Position numbers and translations under genes: made by a program. Under the pieces are notes generated by a model that did no database searches, was not told the origin of the DNA, and saw only the letters and a program-made list of their open reading frames with translations. 64,000 nt of DNA from Helicobacter felis ATCC 49179 (GTDB taxonomy: Bacteria > Campylobacterota > Campylobacteria > Campylobacterales > Helicobacteraceae): the NCBI RefSeq assembly GCF_000200595.1, contig NC_014810.2, positions 1,560,311-1,624,310 of the forward strand. Direction: 5' to 3'. Each line of letters starts with the position of its first letter. Position 1 is the stretch's first letter. Positions 29,267 to 38,487 of this stretch are shown in pieces.

Positions 29267-29315
29267 ATGTATCTCCTAATCATTAGAGTTTGCGCTAAAA
29301 GCTTAACATCTTTCA

Positions 29316-29830
29316 ATTAAATACATTGTTTAATGTTTTAAATAGTATTAAATACATTGTTTAATGTTTTAAATAGTATTAAATACATTGTTTAATGTTT
29401 TAAATAGTATTAAATACATTGTTTAATGTTTTAAATAGTATTAAATACATTGTTTAATGTTTTAAATAGTATTAAATACATTGTTTAATGTTTTAAATAG
29501 TATTAAATACATTGTTTAATGTTTTAAATAGTATTAAATACATTGTTTAATGTTTTAAATAGTATTAAATACATTGTTTAATGTTTTAAATAGTATTAAA
29601 TACATTGTTTAATGTTTTAAATAGTATTAAATACATTGTTTAATGTTTTAAATAGTATTAAATACATTGTTTAATGTTTTAAATAGTATTAAATACATTG
29701 TTTAATGTTTTAAATAGTATTAAATACATTGTTTAATGTTTTAAATAGTATTAAATACATTGTTTAATGTTTTAAATAGTATTAAATACATTGTTTAATG
29801 TTTTAAATAGTATTAAATACATTGTTTAAT
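29316..29830. repeat. 31-bp tandem repeat array, probable centromere (parS)
   Basis: Sixteen perfect copies of a 31-bp unit, followed by a partial copy of 19 bp. The unit begins ATTAAATACATTGTTTAATG and continues TTTTAAATAGT. It contains inverted arms ATTAAA/TTTAAT and CATT/AATG. The array starts 50 bp upstream of parA. Iterated sites beside parA are the normal form of type Ib plasmid centromeres. The repeats abut each other without spacers, so this is not a CRISPR. Confidence 0.75.
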
Positions 29831-30007
29831 TAAAAGCTCTGCTTTTCTAACTTCTACCCCCATTATCCAAATTGACAGCGGAGTTTAAATGGCAAGCAAT
29901 GAAGAGAAAGAAAAGCTTAGACTTTAAATAGAGGATGAAGAGGCAACCCCTAGAGATTGCCTATTTGTGTATGGGAAGCTTTTAGGACCGTAGATGAGAA
30001 TAATTTG

Positions 30008-30024
30008 TGAGCGCAAGATGCGCT
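30008..30024 (-). terminator. Hairpin downstream of a Sel1 gene
   Basis: GAGCGC (30008-30013) pairs with GCGCTC (30019-30024). It lies just past the stop codon at 30038. The same hairpin with a different loop follows the next Sel1 gene at 33760-33773, which supports a conserved terminator. Confidence 0.5.
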
Positions 30025-30037
30025 CAGCGGAGAAAAT

Positions 30038-31749
30038 CTAAAACTCAGAACTTGGAGAGCAGGTGTCTTGGTAGCCCATGTCGCAGGCTTTTTTGTAGTA
30101 TTCTTTGGCCCTATCAAGGTCTCTGGGCACACCCTGACCATCTTGATACATATCCCCTAACATGGCATAAGCGCTCGATTCTCCCATTTCCCCCGCTTTT
30201 TGATAGTATTCTGCGGCTTTTCGATCATCTTTGGGTAAACCTCCCTCCACAGGTGAACCTCCGCTAATATACATATCGCCTAGGATGCGGTAAGCCACGC
30301 CATCTCCCATCGCCCCTGCTTTAAGATAGTATTCTACAGCTTTTTTATAATCTCTGGGCACACCTCCAGGCGCGCCTCCCTCTACACTGTAAAGATCTCC
30401 TAAACCAACATAAGCTTTAGCACTCCCCATTTTGGCCGCTTGTTTGTAATAACCAAAGGCTTTTTGGAAATCGATGGGCACGCCTTGACCATTGCGATAC
30501 ATCACACCTAAACTGTAGTAGCTCACAGCACTCCCCTCTTCAGCCGCTTTTTTATAATAGTCGATGGCTTTTGCATAATCTTGAGGCACACCTTGGCCAT
30601 TGTAGTAGAGAGAACCTACTTTGTAATAGCCATCAACATCCCCATTTTGAGCTGCTTTTGTATAATAATCCATCGCCTTAGCGTAGTCTCTAGGAACGCT
30701 TTGGCCTTCTACATAAATATCTCCAAGTCTCTCATAAGCCACACCATCCCCCATTTCACCGGCTTTCTTATAGTAGCTAAGAGCCTGCGTATAATCTTTA
30801 GGAACGCCTTTGCCACTATAATAAATATCCCCTAAGTGGACATAACCATCAGGACTTTCCATCTGTCCTGCTTTTTTGTAGTAATCCACAGCCTCTTGAT
30901 AATCTTGTTGCATTCCTCGACCACTATAATACATTGCCCCCAATTTATAGTAGCTCAAAGCACTCCCCATCTCCCCTGCTTTTTTATAATACTCAAAGGC
31001 TTTAGTGTAATCCCTAGAAACACCTTTGCCATTGTAATAAAGGTCGCCTAAATGGGCATACCCATCAGCACTCCCCATCTTACCGGCTTTTTATAGTATT
31101 CCAAAGCCTGTTGGTAATCCTGACGCACGCCCTTACCATTGTAATACATAAGCCCTAGATTGTTGTATGCCTTAGCATCACCCATTCCTGCGGCCTTTTG
31201 GTAATAATCAAAAGCCTTGGTGTAGTTTCTAGGCATACCCCTTCCCTCAAAATACATCATTCCTAATTTATTATAGGCTTCAGCACTTCCTTGCTCTGCG
31301 GCCTTTTGGTAATAATCGATGGCTTTCTTATAATCTCTAGGGACACCCTTGCCTTCTGCATACATATCTCCTAGCTTTTCATAAGAAGCGTTATTCCCCT
31401 TTTGTCCTGTCTTTTTGTAATAATCTTCAATTTTTTCTTTCCAATTCTTAGGCACTCCCTGCCCTTGACTTTCCATCTTGCTCAAGTACGCATACGCCTT
31501 AGAATTGCCCATCATCGCAGCTTTTTGGAAAAGATCCACAGCTTTTTTATATTGCTTCTTATCATAAGCCTGTGCGCCCGCATCAAAATACTGCTTAGCT
31601 TGGAGCTCCTGTTTGCTTTGTTGCTTTAGCTGTTCTGCTTTCTTGTCCTTTGCCTGCAACAACCCTGCAGAACACAAAACACACGCTACTAACGCAACCC
31701 TAGAGATACGATTCAAACCCACTACTGCCATTTGCTTCCCTATTCTCAA
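30038..31749 (-). pseudogene. Sel1-repeat secreted protein with one frameshift
   Basis: The gene would encode about 570 residues: a signal peptide (VALVACVLCSAGLLQA), a Lys/Gln-rich linker, then about 14 Sel1 repeats (YYKKAGEMGSALSYYKLGAMY type), and a last Cys-containing repeat (YYKKACDMGYQDTC). At about 31085 one A is missing from a run that has six A in the neighbouring repeats (AAAAAG for AAAAAAG in the coding strand), so translation from the true start ends at 31048. The second part is open from 31078 to 30038. It may be phase variation, decay or a sequencing error. The protein is probably periplasmic or secreted. Confidence 0.7.
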
Positions 31750-31964
31750 AATCTAACCCCTATTATAGCCTATTTCCCTACTAAAAATACCAGTAAGCTA
31801 TCACAATTTCTTTTTCAAAAAGAAATTTTGTTGTGAAACACCTTTTAGTATTAAAACATGTAAAATTTTTTAAGGTAAGAAAAGAGGAGAGAGTTGATCT
31901 AACCCCTCTCCTTATTTGTAGCTTTAGACTTGGATAGCGTGCCTAGAAGAAAACCTATGGAGAC

Positions 31965-33610
31965 CTATTGTAAAGTGTTGCTCATAGGCCGTAATTTTAA
32001 TACGGGTGTGTGCGCTTGTGGTTGCGCAGGAGTCTCTGCTGTTTTTTTAGCAGGAACTGGAGTGGGTGGGGTTTCTAACTGAGGTTGGGTTGTATCCACA
32101 GCTCCAGCGCGTGGCAATTCCAATTTGGCGGGGGTAGCTACAGGTTGAGTGGCCTCAGATTGATTGCGATCAATGTTAACAGGTTGGATGACAATCTCAT
32201 GCTTTTGTGTTGCCTGTGGCTCAGGTTGTTCCTTAGCTTCCTTAGCTTCCTTAGCTTCCTTAGCTTCCTTAGCTTCCTTAGCTTCAGCAGGAAGACTTGT
32301 GTCTTTACCGGATGGTGTAGACAATTGGGTTGTATCAGACTGCTTTATGGTTTGCTCGGAGTTATTGCCAGCTTTGGTCTCCTGATCTTTTTGAGTTGCG
32401 TATGCGTCCATTTTCTTGGCCACATCCTCAATTTTTTCTGTCAGGGCATCTATTTCTTTGCCAATATCCTCAATTTTTGTCGCCAAAGCATCGGTTTTTT
32501 TGGAAACGACTATCACTCTTTCTCTATCAGCCTTTGCCTGTAGTGCTTGTTTGCTTTCTTGTTGGACACTTGAATCTTTTACGCCCTCGATAGCGCAAGC
32601 CTTTTTAAAGCCAACATCGCAAGCTTTTTGGAAATATTTTAATGCCAATACAGGGCTTTTTTGGACACCTTGCCCGTTTTGGTATAAGTTACCTAGGTGG
32701 TAAAAAGCCACTCCATGCCCCCAACTGCCGGCTTTTTGGTAGTAATCAAAGGCTTTAGCATAATCTTGCTCTACCCCATGCCCTCCGTAATACATGTCTG
32801 CTAAGAGAACATACCCATAGGGATTCCCCATTTCCCCAGCTTTCTGGTAATAGGCCACCGCTCCCTGGTAGTTCTTCTGCATGCCTTGCCCGTTGTAATA
32901 CATATCCCCCAAAATCCTATACGATCCCCCATCCCCCATCTCCCCGGCTTTTTGGTAATAGTCAAAGGCTTTTGGATAATTCTGAGGCACACCTTGCCCA
33001 TTTTTGTACATGTCTCCTAGAATGTTGTAAGCCTTGGTATCCCCCATCTCCCCGGCTTTTTGGTAGTAGCTGACAACCCGGACATAATCCCTGCGCACAC
33101 CTTGCCCGTTGTAATACATATCCCCCAAAATCCTATACGATCCCCCATCCCCCATTTCCCCGGCTTTTTGGTAATATTTCAACGCCTGTTGGTAGTCCTG
33201 AGGCACACCTTGCCCGTTGTAATACATATCCCCCAAAATCCTATACGATCCCCCATCCCCCATTTCCCCGGCTTTTTGGTAATATTTCAACGCCTGTTGG
33301 TAGTCCTGAGGCACACCTTGGCCATTTTTGTACATGAAAGCCAAGCTATTATATGCCCGCACACTCCCCTTATCCGCCGCTTTTTGGTAATATTTCAACG
33401 CCTGTTGGTAGTCCTGAGGCACACCTTGCCATTTTTGTACATGAAAGCCAAGCTATTATATGCCCGCACACTCCCCTTATCCGCCGCTTTTTGGTAATAT
33501 TTCAACGCCTGTTGGTAGTCCTGAGGCACACCTTGGCCATTTTTGACATGAAAGCCAAGCTATTATATGCCCGCACACTCCCCTTATCCGCCGCTTTTTG
33601 GAATATTTCA
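31965..33610 (-). pseudogene. Sel1-repeat protein lacking its 5' end
   Basis: The readable part (485 codons from 33422) has about nine Sel1 repeats, nearly identical to each other (YYQKAGEMGDGGSYRILGDM), then a Cys-containing repeat, a coiled coil (about residues 295-345) and a Pro/Thr/Gln-rich tail that includes a KEA tandem. Upstream of 33422 the repeats continue in other frames because of three small deletions, and end at about 33610 with no signal peptide. The missing 5' part matches the truncated gene at 8768-9385. The two pieces look like one gene split by recombination between repeats. Confidence 0.65.
32229..32282. repeat. Six 9-bp repeats coding for Lys-Glu-Ala
   Basis: TTCCTTAGC repeated six times in a row. 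On the coding strand it gives an Ala-Lys-Glu tandem. Copy number can change without shifting the frame, so it may vary the length of this linker. Confidence 0.8.
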
Positions 33611-33759
33611 ACGGGGATAGTATGGCAGATCATGGCAGAAAATGATTCTTTGGTGCTTAGTTTTAGCTTAGACTTTAAATAGAGAATGAAGAGACAACCC
33701 CTAGAGATTGCCTATTTGTGTACGAGAAGTTTTTAGGGCCGTAGATGAGAATAATTTGC

Positions 33760-33773
33760 GAGCGCAAGCGCTC
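33760..33773 (-). terminator. Hairpin downstream of the third Sel1 gene
   Basis: GAGCGC-AA-GCGCTC, perfect 6-bp stem. It lies 13 bp past the stop codon at 33786. The surrounding 130 bp are a near copy of the region after the Sel1 gene at 30038. Confidence 0.5.
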
Positions 33774-33785
33774 ACTAGAGAAAAT

Positions 33786-36024
33786 CTAAAGTTTAGAACT
33801 AGAGAAGCAAGTGTCTTTATAGCCCATGTCGCAGGCTTTTTTATAGTATTCTTTGGCTTTGCCGAGGTCTTTTGGCACACCCTGACCATCTTGATACATA
33901 TCCCCTAACATGGCATAAGCACTCGATTCTCCCATTTCCCCCGCTTTTTGATAGTATTTGGCAGCCTTCCCATCATCTTTAGGCAAACCTCCCTCCACAG
34001 GTGAACCTCCGCTAATATACATATCGCCTAGGACGCGGTAAGCCCTAGCATCCCCCATTTCCCCCGCTTTTTGGTAATAGGTAAAGGCTTTTTTGTAATC
34101 TCTAGGCACACCCTGACCATTGCGATACATCACGCCTAGACTGTAATAGCTCACAGCACTCCCCTCTTCAGCCGCTTTTTTATAATAGTCGATGGCTTTT
34201 GCATAATCTTGAGGCACACCTTGACCATTGTAATACATTGTCCCTATATTGTTGTAAGCCCTAGCATCCCCCATTTCCCCCGCTTTTTGGTAATAGGTAA
34301 AGGCTTTTTTGTAATCTCTAGGCACACCCTGACCATTGCGATACATCACGCCTAGACTGTAATATTGTTGCGCATTCTCCTTTTCTATTTTTTCCATTTT
34401 TTCTAAATTTTCTAGATTCTTATTTTTTGGAGAGGTTTGATCCTGTTGCACAACATGGTCTTCCTGTTGCTTATCATGCTGTTTTGTATCCATGCCATGA
34501 TCTACTTGCGCCTCTCCAATCTTTTCTACGGGGTTAGGCTTGGTATTTTCTACAACTTCTTGAGCACTTGGCGCGATATTCGCCTCAACATGACTCACCT
34601 GAGCTTGCTTGGCACCATCTGCGTACATGTCTCCCAAAATTCTATAAGCTACGCTATCTCCATTTTCAGCCGCTTTTTTATAATAGTCGATGGCCTTTGC
34701 ATAATCTTGAGGCACACCTTGGCCATTGTAATACATATCGCCCAAAGTTCTGTAGGCCACCCCATCCCCCATTGCTCCTGCTTTGTTGTAATATTTCAGA
34801 GCCTGTTGGTAATTCTGAGGCACACCTTGGCCATTGTAGTAGAGGTCGCCTAAGCGAGTGTACCCTTTAGCACTACCCATTTCTCCAGCTTTTTGGTAAT
34901 ACTCTAGGGCTTTTTTGTAATTTCTAGGGGCACCCTGACCATCATAGTAAAAGGTTCCCAAACTTGCATAGCTATTGGCATTCCCCATCTTGGTAGCTTT
35001 TGTATAATATTCTAAAGCTTGCGGGTAATCTTGTTGTACTCCCTTGCCCTCATAATACATCAACCCCAATTTGTTATAAGCCTCAGCACTTCCTTTCTCT
35101 GCGGCTTTTTGGTAATTATCAAAAGCTTTGGCATAATCTTTAGGCACACCTTGACCATTGTAATAAAGGTCGCCTAAGCGAATATATCCCCGAAAATCCC
35201 CCATTTCTCCCGCTTTTTGGTAATAACCTAAAGCTTTTTTATAATCCCTCGGAACTCCCTTGCCCTCATAATACATCAACCCCAATTTGTTATAAGCCTC
35301 AGCACTTCCTTTCTCTGCGGCTTTTTGGTAATTATCAAAAGCTTTGGCATAATCTTTAGGCACACCTTGACCATTGTAATAAAGGTCGCCTAAGCGAGTG
35401 TACCCTTTAGAATTACCCATCTCGCTTGCTTTTTTGTAAAATCTTAAAGCCTCCATGTAATCCTTAGGCACACCCTGACCTTTTTGGTACATGTGTCCTA
35501 AATTATAGTAACTGGCGACATCGCCCTCTTTAGCTGCTTTGGTGTAATAGGAAACAGCTTGCTCTTCATCCTTGGACACACCTTGACCATTGTAATACAT
35601 ATCACCCAAAGTTCTGTAGGCTACCCCATCCCCCATTGCTCCTGCTTTGTTGTAATATTTCAGAGCCTGTTGGTAATCCTGACGCACACCTTGACCATTG
35701 TAATACATATCACCCAAACGGGTATACCCTTGGGCACTACCATTCCATCCAGCTGCTTGAAAATACTGGAAAGCCTTGGCGTAGTTTTTGTACACGCCTT
35801 GGCCATTGTAGTAGAGAAGCCCAAAGTTATAATAAGCTTGAGCTACCCCGACTTTGCCCCCTTGCGCGTTCGAATCTCCTACATCAAATCTGTCCTTAGC
35901 CGTATTTAAGCTAAGTTGTTTTACCCCTTCTAGATACGCATACGCCTTAGAATTGCCCATCATCGCAGCTTTTTGGAAAAGATCCACAGCTTTTTTATAT
36001 TGCTTCTTATCATAAGCCTGTGCG
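33786..36024 (-). pseudogene. Large Sel1-repeat protein, 5' end replaced by rep sequence
   Basis: About 18 Sel1 repeats (YYQKAGEMGDFRGYIRLGDL and similar), a Gln/Glu-rich linker of about 80 residues near the C-terminal third, and a final Cys-containing repeat (YYKKACDMGYKDTC). The frame stays open to 36170, but beyond 36024 the reading is antisense of the rep gene, and the first real Sel1 codons are AQAYDKKQYKKAVDLF. So the promoter, start and signal peptide were lost when this gene was joined to the rep copy at 36024. The intact relative is the gene starting at 31749. Confidence 0.7.
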
Positions 36025-37074
36025 CAAATTTTAATGCGACAGCTCAACGATCTACAAGCCCTAATCAGTGTCGAAACAGACGCTGTATTTAAAAATGCTT
36101 TAGAACAAAAACAAGCAGATTGCCTAAAAAAACTATTAGAACTAACTAAGCAAGTTTCAACAACGCCCACTTCTCAAATTGCAACTCCAAACCAACTCAA
36201 AGTCATAGACACAGCCACACAAAATACACCAAACCGGCAACCGGCAACTATAGAATCCAATACAACCAACGCTGAGCAACAACCCCTAGAAACCCAAGTC
36301 ATCACCCAACCCCAACCCACAATCCCCCATACCATCTCTGAAAAGTATGTTACTTTTCATAACGATGTCAATTCTGTCTCTCTAGGCAAACTAGGTACAT
36401 TAGAAACAAACTTGCTCTTTGCAATCTTCAACAAGCTCAAAGACAAACAAGATGAGCTCTTGGTGTTTGATTGTGATGAGATCAAAACAATGGTGCATGC
36501 GGTTAAAATCAGTAAGAATGAATTAAGCGGTGTTGTTAAAAGACTTTGGAAAAACATCAGACTAGCTAACTTTTGGATGCTCCTACCCAAGAGAGATGAA
36601 AGCTACATGCTCTTTAAGACTTTTGCCATCAACTATCACGACACCAAAAAAACTCAAATCAAGAGCATAGAAATCCAAGTGAATATGCCCTACTTTGGTT
36701 ATTTGCTCAATTTTTTAAACGCTAACTTCACTTCTTTTGAATTGCTAGAGTTTCAGAATATTCGTAGCAAATACGCTAAGACCCTATATCGCCTTCTTAA
36801 GCAATGGAGAAGCACGGGAGTGCCTCCAAAGAAAGAGTGGAGTGAGTTTAGGGAATTGATGGGAATCTCTAGCAATATTAAGCTAATTGAAGTAATTGAG
36901 CGCGACATCCTCAAACCCGCCCTCAAAGAACTCAGCAAACTCCCTCACTTTGAAAATCTTTGCTACAAAAAGTTAAAAACCAAAGGCATGGGCAATCGTA
37001 TCACTCACATTCAATTCTACTTCCAGCCCGTTACAAAGACTAGCAAAGACAGAGAACAAGCTGAACACGATCTA
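36024..37074 (+). repeat. 1,051-bp direct repeat in rep, left copy
   Basis: Nearly identical to 46329-47379 (spacing 10,305 bp). I saw two substitutions, both near the right end. The left boundary of this copy is the Sel1/rep junction; on the right the rep gene continues here but is lost in the other copy. Confidence 0.85.
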
Positions 37075-37719
37075 AGAACCATTGCATGGCATATCCGCAG
37101 TGAAAAAACTATCAAGCAACTTCAAAAACAAATGAAGCAGAAACACAAGCATGACGAAGCTATGAAAGTCTTAGGTCTGTGTTTTTATAAACCTGAACAG
37201 CCTGAGATCATTCTTGCTATTGATAGTGTGCAACCCACTCCAGAAGGTTATGAGTTTTTAGTCAAATATTACCAAGATGGTCAAGTGTTTAAAGAGAGAT
37301 GTGCCCCTGCACCCAACAAAGAAGTTTTATTAGAGCAAATAGCCCAATCAGGTTATCAAAAACTAGAAATACAAACAGACTACACATTACAACAATCATC
37401 ACAACCAACACTAGAGTTGCAAGAACACAATGGCTTTAAAACTTTGCAGGGCTTGATAAAACCAAAGAAAGTACAAAAACCTAAACAAGCTCAAGATCTA
37501 AACTCTAGCAATGATTTAACAGAATACATTGGTAGAAATCTCTATATGAACACTAATGGCATTCCTTCTTCTCTCAAAATCAAAAACATCTCTACATTAG
37601 AGGATGGACAAATTCAAGTAGAAATTAAAGACATAGACAAACCCCGCAAAGCTTTAGAACCTTTTAGTTTTAAGAGTGCAAAACACTTTGAAAATTGGTT
37701 TAAGAAGTATGAGGAGTGA
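36024..37719 (+). pseudogene. repA: Rep_3 initiator, 5'-truncated copy
   Basis: Codes for all but the first 10-14 residues of the initiator. The first internal ATG is at 36034 (MRQLNDLQAL). It has the N-terminal coiled coil, a Thr/Gln/Pro-rich linker, and the initiator core (NSVSLGKLGTLETNLLFAIF, then YAKTLYRLLKQWRSTG). A further C-terminal domain of about 200 residues follows, starting DLRTIAWHIRSEKTI. Promoter and iterons are missing at this copy. They lie in front of the other copy at 46309. Joining the 5' part of that copy to the 3' part of this one yields a complete gene of about 571 codons. Confidence 0.8.
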
Positions 37720-37906
37720 GAGTGTTGTAAACCAACAATCGCCACACATCTAAAAAAATCTTTTAAAGTTCCCCACATCATTTAATGGTAGATAACAATC
37801 AAATTAAACAACACAATCCCACACCCCAAGACCCCAAGATAATATAAACTTGACTTTTAAGATGATTGCCTTATACTAGGATTTTAAGCCCCCCGGCGTT
37901 TGAGGG
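37720..37906. other. Spacer between rep and the stem-loop element
   Basis: No gene. The segment GCCCCCCGGCGTTTGAGGGG at 37888-37907 recurs in inverse orientation near 49956-49978, beside the second stem-loop element, and can form a short hairpin. Confidence 0.4.
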
Positions 37907-38006
37907 GCAAATTACTAAGCAAACTTGCGCGCGCCCCCTTTAGGGGTAGTAATTTGCAAATTACACCCCCCTAAAGGGGACATTCGTAAACTCATTGGTG
38001 TAATTT
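37907..38006 (+). other. Twin stem-loop element A, candidate oriT or mob regulatory RNA
   Basis: The first stem is GCAAATTACTA (37907-37917) with TAGTAATTTGC (37947-37957). The second is AAATTACACC (37958-37967) with GGTGTAATTT (37997-38006). The loop of the first contains AAACTTG and CCCTTTAGGG. The same arrangement occurs at 49858-49962 and 63504-63680, with different arm sequences but preserved pairing and similar loops. It lies 60 bp upstream of the mobilization genes. Confidence 0.6.
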
Positions 38007-38023
38007 GCCCTGCGGGGCTTTTT
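38007..38023 (+). terminator. Hairpin with T run
   Basis: GCCC-TGCG-GGGC followed by TTTTT. It directly follows the twin stem-loop element and precedes the mob operon by 40 bp. This could be an intrinsic terminator of a short structured RNA. A matching GCCC/GGGC hairpin follows the copy at 63.68 kb. Confidence 0.6.
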
Positions 38024-38065
38024 AGTATGGTATAATTGTAGCGATATTCTTTAAAAAGGCTTTGT

Positions 38066-38425
38066 ATGGACAATATGGATGATTTAAGTGTTCAACCGGG
38101 GGTAAATATGCAGGCTAGGGGTGCAGGGCAACCACACGGGGGTAAAGTTGTGAACGATAAGACAGCTCATAATCAGGTACAACCGACTCGTAGTCAAACA
38201 CAGACCCCAAAAGGCAAAAGCATGAAACCATTAGAGGAAATGACAACCCGAGAGTTGGGGGATAAAGTAGCGCGCTTAAGTAGACAAATCGTAAAAGCTA
38301 AAACTGAGCGTGATAAGGCAAAGCGTAACCTTGAGGTAGCGAATGCTAAGATTGAAAAGCTCAAAGAGCAACAAAAACAGGCAAGCCAAATGCTCATGGA
38401 TAAACAAGCGGAGGATAATAAGTAG
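38066..38425 (+). CDS. Small coiled-coil protein preceding the relaxase
   Basis: A 119-residue protein. The first 50 residues are polar and disordered (Gln, Gly, Thr rich). From residue 52 it is a long coiled coil with alternating Lys/Glu and hydrophobic heptads (ELGDKVARLSRQIVKAKTER). It sits 62 bp upstream of the relaxase on the same strand, the position of accessory mobilization proteins (MobC-like) that help relaxase bind oriT. No family assignment is possible from sequence alone. The start has AAAGG upstream. Confidence 0.55.
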   Translation: MDNMDDLSVQPGVNMQARGAGQPHGGKVVNDKTAHNQVQPTRSQTQTPKGKSMKPLEEMTTRELGDKVARLSRQIVKAKTERDKAKRNLEVANAKIEKLKEQQKQASQMLMDKQAEDNK

Positions 38426-38487
38426 AGAGAGAGAGAACCTTCCTTTCACCTAGAAAGAGAAAGCTCACAACCAAAAGGGGGTAGTCA

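Noticed and set aside
29316-29830. CRISPR array
   Set aside because: The 31-bp units are directly adjacent and identical, with no unique spacers and no cas genes nearby. It fits a plasmid centromere.
33060-33682. Open frames on the + strand opposite the Sel1 genes (for example 33060-33497, 35559-35909)
   Set aside because: They are repetitive antisense shadows of Sel1 repeats. The minus-strand frames have signal peptides and the Sel1 consensus.
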